Below are positions 12,489-25,851 of a stretch of 64,000 nucleotides of DNA, piece by piece (within the stretch, counting starts at the first letter, position 1; every line of letters starts with the position of its first letter). The DNA lies in assembly GCA_947471745.1 (NCBI GenBank), contig CANJKZ010000010.1:7768001-7832000 (forward strand), in the 5' to 3' direction. Under the pieces are notes generated by a model. That model did no database searches. It saw only the letters and a program-made list of their open reading frames with translations, and was not told where the DNA came from. A program made the translations under genes and the position numbers. This DNA is from Closterium sp. Naga37s-1 (taxonomy: Eukaryota; Streptophyta; Zygnematophyceae; Desmidiales; Closteriaceae).

Positions 12489-15400
12489 GCAACCAGTGCG
12501 GCACCAACAGGTTAAGCAACAGCAGCAGCGGCATGGCACTCACCTTGCGCTCGAGAACAAGCCCGCCGCGCTTGGTGACGGGGAAGACAGCAGAGACGCG
12601 CGAGAGCAGCGTGAGGGCGTTGCGAATGTGCATGTACTCGGTTGACTCGAGCAGCGTTGACAGCACCTTCACCAGCTTGGCGTTCCACTTCCAGTTGATC
12701 TGACAGAGAGAGGGAAGAAAAGAACAACGCGAGTGTATGTGGCAGGAGAGGGGGGGGGATAGGAGAGCAGAAAGGAGCAGCATGAGGGCGTTGCACCTTC
12801 ACTAGAGGGTCGATACTCGGTGGACTCGAGGAGGGTCGATAGCACCTTCACTAGCTTGACATTCCACTTCCAGTTGATCTGACAGCCGGGGGGTTATGAA
12901 GAGTGAAGATGAGAGTGGGACGTGGGAGGCACGAGGTGGGCGTGTGGGAGGCACGAGGTGGGCGTGTTGGAGGCATGTGGTGGGCGTGTCGGAGGCACGA
13001 GGTGGGCGTGTGGGAGGCAGGCAACAGGAGGGGCGTGGGAGGCAGAAGATGGGAGCAGAGATTTGGGAAGTGAGTGCAGTGAGGGTTTGTCAACACAATC
13101 AACATGGTCAACGCAGTCAACATGGTCAACTTGGTGAAAAGGGTAAACAGTCAGCACAGCAATTAGAGCACCCACAGTGCGGAACTGGTTGAGTGTCATG
13201 TTATTGTTAAACTTCATCACACTCTTGTCAATGCAGTCAAACACGGTCAACAGCACAATCAACACGGTCAGCATAGTCAACAAAGTCAACACTGTCTCAC
13301 CGTGCGGAACTGGTCGAGCGTCATGTTGTTGTTGGGCTTCTTCATCACACTCTTGTCAATGCAGTCAAACACGGTCAACAGCACAATCAACACGGTCAGC
13401 ATAGTCAACAAAGTCAACACTGTCTCACCGTGCGGAACTGGTCGAGCGTCATGTTGTTGTTGGGCTTCTTCATCACACTCTTGGACGACCCGGGGTGCTC
13501 CAGACACTCCACGCTGTACACAGATGCGTCGCTCTGCCATGCACCCACAGCAGGTTGGTGAAGGGGGAAGGGAGGAGGGGAGGGGGTAGTGGAGGGTCTT
13601 GGAAAGGTGATGTCCAAACACTCCGCGCTGCGCTGTACACTGCTGCATCGCTCTGCCATGCACCCACAGCAAAGGTAGGGAATGGGGAGGAGGAAGAGGA
13701 GGGGGTTGGAGGGAGTGAGGGAGAGCAAAGTATGGTGCGACTGAGGAATGTGGTCCAGACACTCCGCGCTGCACACCGCTGCATCGCTCTGCCATGCTCG
13801 CACGCCAAGAGGGGGGAGGAGGGGAGCACGAAAGAGGGAATAGAGTGGTGTGAGAGAGGAAAGAGGTTCCGATCCGACACTTTGCGTTGTACACCGCAGC
13901 ACCGCTCTGCCACTCACCGACAGCACAAGATGGGGGGCAGCGGAAGGAGGAAGAGAGGGGAGCGATTGAGCAATAGTGTGGTGTGAGAGAGGAAAGAGGC
14001 TCCGATCCGACACTCTGTGTTGTGTTTTGAGTCGACTCAAAACTACACTCTGTGTTGTACACCGCAGCACCTCTCTGCCACTCACCGACACCAAGAAAGA
14101 GGGGAGGTATGGGGGAGGAGGGTTGCTGCCAAGGGTGTGTGAAGTGAAGGATGGCCGATAGGTAGATGACTTGCGGAATCTCCAAAAGAGCCCCAGGCGG
14201 CCCGCCTTAGCCTCAGAGGAGCTGGCGAGCAGCGGGCGGAAGCACTTACCACCACCACTGACCGACTCTCACCTTCTACTCATAACCCCCCCCCTCCCTC
14301 CCTTCCCTCTGCCTCACACCCACCTTCCAGCGGTAGATGGCCTGCAGAATCTCGGTGCGACTTTTGAGAATTCTCAAAAATGCCCTGCAGAATCTCGGTG
14401 CGACTTTTGAGAATTCAAAAAAATGGCCTGCAGAATCTCGGTGCGACTTTTGAGAATTCTAGAAAATGGCCTGCAGAATCTCGGTGCGACTTTTGAGAAT
14501 TCTCAAAAATGGCCTGCAGAATCTCGGTGCGACTTTTGAGAATTCTCAAAAATGGCCTGATCTCCAGCAAGAACCAGCCCAGGCGGCCCAATTGCCCGAA
14601 TTGCCCCAGTCCAATTTCCTTCCCAGTCATCCTGCCTCCCGCCATCTTGCACGCACCTTCCAGCGGTAGATGGCCTGCAGAATCTCCAGCAAGAACCGGC
14701 CCAGGCGGCCCAATTGCCCGAATTGCCCCAGTCCCATCTCCTTCCCAGTCATCCTGCCTCCCGCTATCTTGCACGCACCTTCCACCGGTAGATGGCCTGC
14801 AGAATCTCCAGCACGAACCGGCCCAGGCGGCCGGCCTCGGCCTCGGAGGAGCTGGCGAGCAGCGGGTGGAAGCTCTTGCACACGAAGGCGTCCACCATCT
14901 GAAACGTGCAGAACTGGGGTGTGGCCGCCGCGTGCATGCGTAGAATAAACCTGCATGGATAGGGAGCAGAGAGAGGGGGTAGAATGGGTGGAAGCTCTTG
15001 CACACAAACGCGTCCACCATCTGAAACGTGCAGAACTGGGGGGTGGCCGCCGCGTGCATTCGGAGTATGAACCTGGTGGGTGGGAGCAGAGAGAGGGGCA
15101 CAAGTGGGTGGAAGCTCTTACACACAAAGGCACCGACCATCTAAAACTTGCAGAACAGAACTGGGGGGTGGCCGCTGCGTGCATGCGGAGAATGAACAAG
15201 CACTCACTTGGCACAATACAGTACACAGCGTCTTCAGCCCTCATGAGCACGTGTGGAATGGCGCACGCAATGGTGCAGGAAGCACGGGACGATGCGCCAG
15301 CCCCATCTCTGTCCTAATTCTTCCATTGCCCCTCATCTCTCACGGTGACACTCACTTGGCGCAGTAAACCGCGTCCTCTGGGCTCATGAGCACGCGCGGG

Positions 15401-18400
15401 ATAACGCAGTGGTGGAGGAAGCACGGCACGATGCGCCAGCTGTCCGGCACGGCTGCCGGGCTCAGCCAGCGCGCGCGGTCCCGAACCAGCCGCCGCTGCA
15501 CAGCCTCGACCCGAGCCTGCTGCCGAGCCAGCTCGGCTGAGAGCCGATCCAACACCTCCTGCACTCGCTCCTTCTCCTTCTTGCGCTTCTGCTTGTGAGT
15601 GTGCAAGGCGATGGGAGAGACGGCACGAAGGGCGAGTGCAGAGAAAAAGGGCGACAATGAGGTGATGCTAGAAAATGAGGTGCCACGGACGGTCAGACGT
15701 TGAGACGAGCCGTAAGCCACTCCGGAGCTTGCGTTCCGTCAGGTTCCTTCTGGAAACCACCTTGCAAAGTATTGTTTTCTTGTGAAACGCAGGAGAGTGC
15801 GTACAAGAATAAGAGAAAAGAAACCACCAACTCAACGACCCGAACAACCTGAACAGATTGAATATTCACCTGGATTGAAAATTCACCTGGATGGCGGAGA
15901 CTGAGGAGTTGCCCACGTCCTCGAGGGAGCGGAGCAGCGCTCTCTGAGCAGAGAGGGAGAACCCGCATATGCCTCACCTGGATGGCTGATCCTGAGGAAT
16001 CCCCAATGTCTTCCAGGGACCTGAGCAGCGCCCTCTGCTTGGCCATCTCGGCCTCGTAGCGCTGCCGTGGCACATGCAGGTCGCAGAGAGACAGCCCCCA
16101 GAAGAGCAGATAGAAGGGCGGCGACAAGCCCCGCCACGCCGCTGCGGGCGGCATGTTTCGGACCCACTCCACCACGTCCCGCCAGTGCACGGGGCTGTCA
16201 GTGGCATCGGTGCCAACCGCAGCAGTAGCAGCAGCAGCAGCACTAGTGGAAACAGCAGCAGCAGCAGTAGCAGCAGTTGCAGTTGTAGCTGCAGCATCTC
16301 CCAGGCACAGCACCAAGTCCTCCTCTGATTCCCCATCCCCCTCCCCCTCCACCCCATCCTCCACCACCCCATCCATTGCCACCCCATCCCCTGCCCCCTT
16401 CCTCCCCCCCTGCTGCTGCTGCCTCTTCTCCTTCTCCCCTCCCCTCCCACCACCCCCACCACTCCCGCCCGCACCACTCGCAGCAGCGAGAGCAGGCCAG
16501 GACACGGGGGAATCAGGGCAGGGCTTGAAGAGACGCAACACAGGGCGGTAGAACAGGAAGGCGGCTTCGGGCGGCATGTGGAAGCGCTGCGAGAGAGTGT
16601 GCAGGGTCGGCATGAAGGCGGCGTACGAGGTGGGCGGCGAGAGGGCGGCGGAGAGGAACTGCGCGTACTGTAGCATGATGAGGTGGCATCGGTCGAAGTG
16701 CTCGCTGAGTAGCTTGATGTGCGACCCCTCCGCCTCAAACACAATGCTGGGAGAGGGTGGAGAAGGGTGGAGAAGGGTGGAGAATGGCGAGAGGAAAGGA
16801 GAAAGGGACTTAACCAACAGCGTGACTACTGTGCGATTGCTCTGCCTCAAAACGGAATGCTTGGGGCTGGGAGAGAAAGGGAGATAGAACGAAGAGAGGG
16901 TTGGGCCTGTTGGATTCGAAATGTGCACCACAGCACAGCACAGCACAGAGCACCACAGCACAGCACAGGGGACACAAGAGACAAAGGACCGTTTGAAGGA
17001 AGAGGCAACTGCTAAAACGTTCATTGAGGAGTTTCAAACACGACGCTGGAAGGGGGAGAGGCATAGAGAGGGCACAGTGCGTCGGGGGGTTGGGGGAAGA
17101 GAGGGTGATTTCAAAATGCGTGAGCAGAGAGTATGGGCGAGCGTGAGGGGCGGGAGCAGCACGACAAGCAAGGATGACGTGGCAGCAAATGCACTGGTGC
17201 GCCAAAATGTGTCAAGGAATCACCACGAACACTCACTTGGATCGTTGCCGTGCAATGAGCACCAGCAGCGGCACGGCGAGATTCGGCTCGCCCTTGCCCG
17301 GCAGCAGCGCGTCCTTGAGCCGCCCCATGGACCGCGCCATGGCCTGCCACGGTAACGGAGAGGGTGGGGGGAAGGGGGGGGGGGGAGGAGGCGGGTGGTG
17401 AATGGGGTGTTGACAATTTCGAAGCAGCGCGTCCTTCAGCCGCCCCTTGACCGAGCCATGGCCTGCCCAGGTACCCAAGGGGGTGGGGGTGGGGGTGATG
17501 GAAGGTGGTGGGGTGAGTGAGGCCTTTGAACCATCTCAAAGCAGCGCGTCCTTCAGCCGCCCCATTGACCGTGCCATGGCCTGCCAGCAGTACCAGTGCG
17601 GATAGGGTGGGGTGGGGGTGGAAGGGTTGGGTTTGGAGAATGTGAGTGTGGTCGATGGGGTTGGTGGATGGGGTTGGTGGATGGGGAGGAGGGCAAGTTT
17701 AAATAGGACATTTGCGTTGCTTGGTCGTAAAGCAGAGCTCTTTCAGCTTCTACCTTTCTTCGCGCTCACTCAATCTCCCAGCAGCCTCACCTATTTCAAG
17801 CCATGCAACGCACATTGCTGTATTTGGCCTGGCCAAAGGAAGCTAGCAGTCAACTGCCTGAGAGTCTTCCCCCCAACCAGCGCCTTGAGCTGCTCCTCTC
17901 CTCAGTGGCAGGCGGTGGTAGGCGACACAGGGCTTCAAGCGGAGAGCCTTGCTGAAGCTCTCACTGCACCCACACGAGGTGAAGGTGGGGCCGGGGACTC
18001 ACGCGATGGTGCCGGATCTTGAGACGTTGAAAGGAAGGGCGAGAAGAAGAGCAAGAAGGGCAAGGAAGGAGAAAAAAAGAAAAAGACACAGACGGAGTGG
18101 CTGGCGGAGTGTAAGAAGTATTATTAGGAGGTTGTATTTCCGAAGAGGGGCATAGACAGTGTGACATTGAGGTGGGAGTATGTGGAGATGCTGAAACCAG
18201 GAAAGTTTCTCAACGACACGCTCATTGACTTCTTCCTCAAGTGAGTAGGTTGCTCCTATGGAGAACAACTAATGTTTTCACATTCGTCACCCTCCTCTGC
18301 GCCACCTCCCACCTTTCCCACAGAGGAGGAAATCAGCCGCAGAGGAGAGTGACGAATGTGAAAACATTAGCTGTTCTCCATAGGACCAACCTACTCACTT

Positions 18401-21400
18401 GAGGAAGAAGTCAATGAGCGTGTCGTTGAAAAAAAATCATCGTTTCAGCATCTCCACATCCTCCCACCTCACTGTCACACTGCCCATGCCCCTCTTCAGG
18501 AACACAACCTCCTTATAATACTTCTTACCACTCCGCCAGCAGCTCCCTCTATGTCTTTTTATCTTTTCTCTCCGTCATCGTCCTCCTGTCGGCCCTGACA
18601 ACCACATTAACCTCTACCGCGTCATCATCGCCCTACTCCTCAGCCCTGCCCAAGACCGCAGCGCAGTGGCATCGGTCAGATAGAGTTGGTGGACATCTCT
18701 CGCGGCGCAATGGGCCTGGGCGTGGGGGGTCCTGGTCGTGGTCTGGTCTACACCGGCTACAGTGACTCCTCCTGGGCCTCGGCCGGAACGTCGCTCCTCT
18801 TAGGGCGATGCTTTCTCTCTTGGTAGCGGTCTTATCAGCTGACGTTCCACCCGCTCCTCCGTCATCGCTCTCTCCTCCTGCGACGCGGAGCTGCATGTCG
18901 CCACCATAACCACGCAAGAGGCTCGAGGGCACACTTTTCTTCTTGAGGAGCTTGGTGCTCCTCAGCGCTGTCCCGCCATTTGGAGTGACAATGCCAGCAC
19001 CATTCATCTCACCAATGACAACGTGTTTCATGGACATTCTAAGCATATTGAGCTCCGCCATTACTTCATTCGTGACCTCGTTCACGACGAACGCATCAAA
19101 CATGGCAAGATTGTCTTGGCGGCCAATCTCGCGGATATCTTCACCAAGGCCTCCTTGGACTCACCCCTCCCGCCACCTAATTCTAGCTTTTTCTAGCCTT
19201 ATGCATGTTGGGGTGTTGTGTTGTAGTATTTTCTATAAATCATGCATATGATAGAATAGGTGTAGGGTTGTTGAGTGTACCTTCAATCAAAAATTGTGGT
19301 TGAAGCTTGTTTGGGTTTCTAACAATTTTTGGACCTCCAATAATGTTGGTTCAAACCCACCCAACAATTATTGAAGCCCCAATGATGTTGGTCCAACACA
19401 ACCAACAGATATTGGGGCCTCTAATAATTGTTGGCCAAGTTCATCCGTTACCAATTCCTCCACCTATGTATACCTTGGCTCACTTGGTTTGAGCTCGACA
19501 TTGATACAATTCTTCCTTTTCACCAGTTTCTCAATCGTCTCAATGCCAGCCATATGCTCCATCAGCTCCCGCAGAAACACCAGCTCCCCGCCGTGCAACC
19601 AGGTGATTCTGCGATGCCCCAATCCCCTGCCAGCCCCCTTAGGCTCTTCCCCACCCCCACCCACCCCTGCCACGGCAAGCCACACAAACAGCGCACCTTG
19701 TTGTTCTTGGCCTGGCCAAAGCTGGCGGTCAACTGCCTGAGCGTCTCCCCGCCAGCCAGCGCCTCGAGCTGCTCCTCCGTGAGGTTCTCATTCGACTCGA
19801 TGCCAGCCATCTGCTCCATCAGCTCCTGCAGCAACACCAGCTCCACTGCCTCGCCTTGGTGCAGCCGGTTCACTAAGTAGCTTAAGAGCCCCCGCAGCTC
19901 CACCAGAGGGTACTTCTTGCAGCTGATAAGAAAAGAAAAGGGGAGGGGACGACGCGAACCGATGCATTCAATCTCAGTGTGAAGCCCCACTGCGTCCCCT
20001 CATAAAGCCAGCCAGGCTATGTATGAACCACATAGCTTGAGGAAACGGAACAAGGAAGGGACGCACACAGCCACACAAGGCAACAACACATGCACACGGA
20101 GCAGAGAGCAGAGAGCAGAGAGCAGAGAGCAGAGAGCAGAGAGCAGAGAGTAGAGAGCAGAGAGCAGAGAGCAGAGAGTAGAGAGCAGAGAGCAGAGACT
20201 AGAGAGCAGAGAGCAGAGAGCAGAGAGTAGAGAGCAGAGAGCAGAGAGCAGAGAGTAGAGAGCAGAGAGCAGAGAGCAGAGAGTAGAGAGCAGAGAGCAG
20301 AGACTAGAGAGCAGAGAGCAGAGAGCAGAGAGTAGAGAGCAGAGAGCAGAGAGCAGAGAGTAGAGAGCAGAGAGCAGAGAGCAGAGAGTAGAGAGCAGAG
20401 AGCAGAGACTAGAGAGCAGAGAGCAGAGAGCAGAGAGTAGAGAGCAGAGAGCAGAGAGCAGAGAGTAGAGAGCTCCAAAAAATAGACTGCAAAACCATGC
20501 TTCCGGTGGCCTTTTGCTCAGCAGCAAGGGAAGGATGGAGAAACATACACAGAGCCCCAAAAGGAGACGAGACCGGCCACACATGGCAAACAAAAAAAGG
20601 AAGACCAAACGGCATTGCCACACGCACAGAGCTCCATAGCCCAGCCCACGGAACCCCAAAAGGCAACACAAGCCTGGGAGGGAACGTGCACAGAGCAGTA
20701 CAGCCCGTACGCCAGAAGCAAGGGAAGGGAGGGAAGGAGGGAGGGCAGGGGTGGAGGGCGCGTACACGGAGCCCCAGAAGGAGGCGAGGCACTGCAGCCA
20801 GTCGGCGATGTTGAGCCCGTCCTCCTTGATGGTGCTGCGCGGCAGGGCCAGTCGCTCTATCACCACGTACTCGAGAATGTCAAACTCCAACTGTTTTAGG
20901 GCGAGCGAACGGGGGAGGGTGGTGGTAGGAGGAGAGCAGTTTTCACGGCTTTACCACCAGGTAGTAGAAGCAGGACCAGGTGCTCCAGAGCATGTCAGTG
21001 ACACCGCAGCTGGCACGACTCAAAAGGCAGAAAGACGAAGCAGACGAACGAGGGGCCAAGAGAGGGGGGGGGAGGGGCGGGGGGGGGGGGGGGGGTGGGT
21101 GGGGCTGGGTGGGGCGGAGTGGGGTGGAGTGGGGCAGGGTGGTGCGAGGTGGGGCGTGGAGCACTGACCTGGTTGAAGTACTTGAAGGCATCAACGACAG
21201 GCGGAATCATTTCCTTGTATGCCTCCACCTGCCAGCCGTGGGACAGGAAGAGAGGGGAGAGGGAGGTTCAGGGAAATTGTGGTGGGGGAGAGGGTTGGAT
21301 TGTGAGATGTGTGAAGGGTTGGGTATTAGAAGGCAATAATGACAGCCAGAATCATATCGTTGGGCGAGTCCATCTGCACACTGCACCACTGTGCAATGCA

Positions 21401-24400
21401 CCACGCAGCAGCACCACCCACCTGCACCACAACAGCACCCACCTGCACCACAACAGCACCCACCTGCACCACAACAGCACCCACCTGCACCACGATGGTC
21501 CTGAGCACGGCGAGCGGGTTGGAGTGCGCCAGCTGTTAAACCATACCTGAACTGAACCGCTTACCATCGCAGCTAATTTCGCTGCCTGTTACTGTGCAGT
21601 GCACAGGGCAGCAGCAGCACCCACCTGCACCACGATGGTCCTCAGCACGGTGAGCGGGTTGGAGTGAGCCAGCTTCGCCACCATGCGCCCCGTTGGCTTC
21701 AGATTCTCCTTCGCCAGCCGCTTCAGTGTTCTCCGCGTGTCCAGCTGGCGGTGTGGGCAGTGGGGGGTAAGGAGGGATGAACGGGTGCATTGGAAAAGGC
21801 ACGTGATGCTCAGACTGTGGCCTTCAGATTCTCTTTCACCACCACATCATAAAAGTTGGGTTCTGAGGCGTCTCAAAACCCAACTTGTATCGGGTGGGGA
21901 GAGGAACAGGTTCATTGGAAAAGGCACGTGATGCTCAGAGTGTTGCCTTCAGATTCTCTTTCGCCGGCCGCCTCAGCGTGCACCGCATGCCCAGCTAAAT
22001 GGGGGGAGGGCGGGAGAGGGGATGAAAAGGGGGGGCTGGGCATGGGGGGAGGAACGGGTACAAAGAAAAAATATATATGTGGGAATTGGGAGAGGAGGGT
22101 TGGGAGAGGGCGGTGGGGAGGAGGGGAGTAAGCGGAGAAGGCGAGGGAGGAAAAAGACGTGCATCTGTGTGCGAACCGCGTCTTCTTCACCCACCCACGC
22201 ACCCTAGGAGAACAGAGCCTCTATCCCTCGAAGCACCTTCACCAGCAAAGCCAGCGGCCAAATTCAGCGCTGCTGGGTTACCCAATCAAATTTATCACCC
22301 CAGTACAATACCCACTCACTTACTACCCTGAACTGCACTGTTATCACTCACCCTGGCAATCTGCCGGGCAGCAAGCACCAGGGGGTTGGTCTCGTTGTCC
22401 CGCTCCCACTCGCCGTACAGCCGGTAGCGCTCCTGGAAGGGCAGGCCGGCCAGCACCTCCCACAGCTGCATGCACACCGGCGGACTCGCCACCAGCAGAG
22501 GATCTAGTGCTACTGGACTTCTCAGCACCCTTTCCACCCCCTGACTGACTCACCCGTGCAATCTGCCGGGCAGCCAGAACCAAAGGGTTGGTCTCGGTCT
22601 CCTTCTCCCACTCCCCATACAGCCGGTAGCGCTCCTGGAAGGGCAGGCAGGCCAGCACCTCCCACAGCTGCATGCACACCGGCGGACTCGCCACCAGCAG
22701 AGGATCTAGTGCTACTGGACTTCTCAGCACCCTTTCCACCCCCTGACTGACTCACCCGTGCAATCTGCCGGGCAGCCAGAACCAAAGGGTTGGTCTCGGT
22801 CTCCTTCTCCCACTCGCCATACAGCCGGTAGCGCTCCTGGAAGGGCAGGCAGGCCAGCACCTCCCACAGCTGCATGCACACCGGCGGACTCGCCACCACC
22901 GCCTGCAGCGCCGGCAGCAGCGACGCCTCTAGTGCTTCCACCACCCCCCCCTCCACCTCCCTTGCTGCCGCTGCTGCTGCCTCTGCTGCAGCGGCTGCTG
23001 CTGCTGCTGCTGGTGTTGCAGTAGTAGCAGCAGCAGCGGTGTCAGGGGAAGCGAGCGAAGAGCCGGGTTCAGCAGAAATGGGGCCGTTGGCTGCTGCTGC
23101 AGGTGGTGGTGTGAGCACGGCAAGAGAAAGGCCGTTACAGTGAGTTGCAGGAGCGGAGGAGGCAGCTGATGCAGCGGCTGTGGCGGCAGCGGCGGCAGCA
23201 GTTGCAGCGGCGGCACGGGCTTGGAGGAGGTCCGCCTTGAGCACCTTGCACAGCTGGGGATGTGCCGTTGTGGGATAGGGGAGTGTGGTGCGGTGCAAAT
23301 GGTGTGGCCGATGTGATGTGGGGCGGTGTGGTGCGGTGAGGAGGTGTGTGACACGCCATGCAAAACAGCAATCAAAGAGCAGAGTGGAAAAGGGAAAAAA
23401 GAGTGATCAGAGGTTTGGTGAAAAGTAAGTTCAACGAATGGCATGCAGATGACAGGTAGACATAGATATGAGCAACGAACCGAACCTAGGTTCGGTTCGC
23501 TCAAACAGGTTCGAGTTAACTCGAACCGTACTTTTTTTCTAGTAAAAAAAGTTTGAGCAAACTTCTAAAAAGTTTGCGCGAACTGTTCGCACAAACTTTT
23601 TAGGTTCGAGTTTAGGACTTCGAACCGAACAGGTTCGAAGTTCGAAACTGTCCAATTCGAACAGCGTGGGGTTCGAATTAGGCACCCGCCAAATCCCACG
23701 CGACTTTCCCGTCAAAAACGGGAAAGTCGAAGGGTTGGCTGCCATTTCACGGCAGCCAACCCTAAACTCGTAACTTAACTAGAGCAGATCTGTATCTGCT
23801 CTTAAGTACCAGATTCAAGCTCCCCCTCTACAATTCTTTAACTAGACATTCCTCTTAAGATGCGTCATGCATTTAGGTTAGAAATTACTGTGAGCATAAG
23901 TTATGGTTAGGCCTGCAGCAGAGCATTCCGTTTTGTAGGGATTAGTCCAAGCATTCCGTTTCTTAGGGACTAAACCCTAAACATCAAGCATGACGAATCC
24001 CGGCCAGCCCCGCAATGGGGCCGTCAGGGAGCGCCAAGAGGGGCCGTCCGAACGTGTTCCGCAAGCGTTTTACATTTCCTTATGCACCTCTCGTAACCTC
24101 AAACCGAACTAGGTTCGAGTTCTCTCAAACCTTTCATGGTTTGAGCAAACCTTTAGGGTTCGCTATTAGAGACTCAAACCTCAAACCTCAGAATTCTAAA
24201 AAAAGTTCGAGCAAACATGTTCGGTTCGGTTCGACCATCATGCAAGGTTCGCAAAAGTTTGAGCAAACATGTTTGAGTTCGGTTCGTGCTCATATCTAGG
24301 TAGACATGGTGAGGTGATGGAAACACGCGCTCCAAAAGATTCCAATCTCAGAACCCTTAAAGCCCACCGGCCAGTCACTTCTCACCTTCTGCAACAGAAT

Positions 24401-25797
24401 GGAATCCTGGTACAGCAGAAAGGCCTGCATGCAGCAACCGAAGCATCTCAATTTCGGAGCCCCCTTGAAGCCCATTCCCCCAGTCTCACCCCTCACCTTC
24501 TGCAGCAGAATGGTGTCCTGGTATAGAAACGCCCCAAGGAAGCGAAGCATCTCAAACACCCTCCCAGGCACCCGCGCCCCGCCTGTCCCGCTCTCCATCA
24601 CCCCCCTTCCCACTCCTCTGTCTTTCTCCCCCTCCCCCTCTCCATCCTCCTCGTCCCCCCTCGCCCTCTCCCCTTTCCTCCTGCCCCCTGCCACTCCATC
24701 CACCTGGCCGGCTTCAGCCATATCCACATCTCCATCCGAGCCTCGGGAGGCACCGAGGCTGAAAGGCAGGTTCGGTGACGAGGTAGCATCGGCAGAAGGT
24801 TGGGCTTTGAGGTTGAGAAGGTAGGCTGGGCGGACTGCATGGTAAGCCGGGGCGATGGAGCGGGATATGAGGCTGGTTGGACGGGTGGTGGAGTGGGGGG
24901 GGGAGTAGGGGAAGGAGAGAGATCAGAATGAGATGAGTTTTTATTTGTTCACATTCGATTGGCACACATTTGATGAAAATGTGCAACCCTGACACGAGTT
25001 ACGGCATGTTCAATTCAAGATGACAACACAGAAGTGACACGATCAAAGAGAGTTGGCATTCACACAAATGCATTGTCCCAATCACTCCGGTGCTGTGCAA
25101 CAGCAGGATATACATGCAGTCGTGGTGGCATACATGTGCATGATAACGGGATGAGGCAATTGCATGCATGGGCACACATGGCACAGGGCGTTGCATTGCA
25201 TGCATGGGCACACATGGCACAGGGCGTTGCATTGCATGCATGGGCACACATGGCACAGGGCGTTGCATTGCATGCATGGGCACACACACATGAGCGCACA
25301 GGGCACGGGGGCGGTGGAGACATACGAGCAGAGCGCGGTGCAGATGGGCGGGTGGGCGACGGGGTGCAGCAGCCTCAGGTGCTCCAGCAGCTGCCGCGCA
25401 TGGGGCCTGGTGGGTGGGATGATGGATGGGTAGATGGGTGGATGGGTGGGTGGGAGGGTGGGTGGGTGGGTGGGAGAAAGGGTGGGGAGAACTCAACTCA
25501 GAGTCTTATTTTCCTAAGTGTGGTGAGGGGAGGCACTAAACCCCTTTTGGCTCAGGTGCTCCAGCCAGCCAGCCAAAAGGGGTTCAGGTGCTCCAGCCAG
25601 CCAGCAGCTGCTGCGCACGGGGCCTGCTGTGTGCGGGGGAGGATGGGTGGGGCGGCTTCAGGTGTTAGAGGAGTGGATGGAAGCAAGGAGTGTGAATCGC
25701 CTCAAAAGCATCGAGGTCGTCGAAGCGCAACTATCATCCAAGCAGTCAGCTTACGCAAAGACGAGAAACCACACACACACACACACACGCACGCACG

Positions 25798-25851
<54 letters not shown>

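Noticed and set aside
20000-20890. Minus ORF of 296 codons with Leu/Cys/Ser heptads resembling membrane segments
   Set aside because: Product of the 7-bp array; only 20766-20890 is coding (THO2 exon 18).
22929-23504. Leu/Gln/Pro-rich minus ORF as an independent gene
   Set aside because: Alternative frame of THO2 exon 15, whose poly-Ala codons read as poly-Leu or poly-Gln out of frame.
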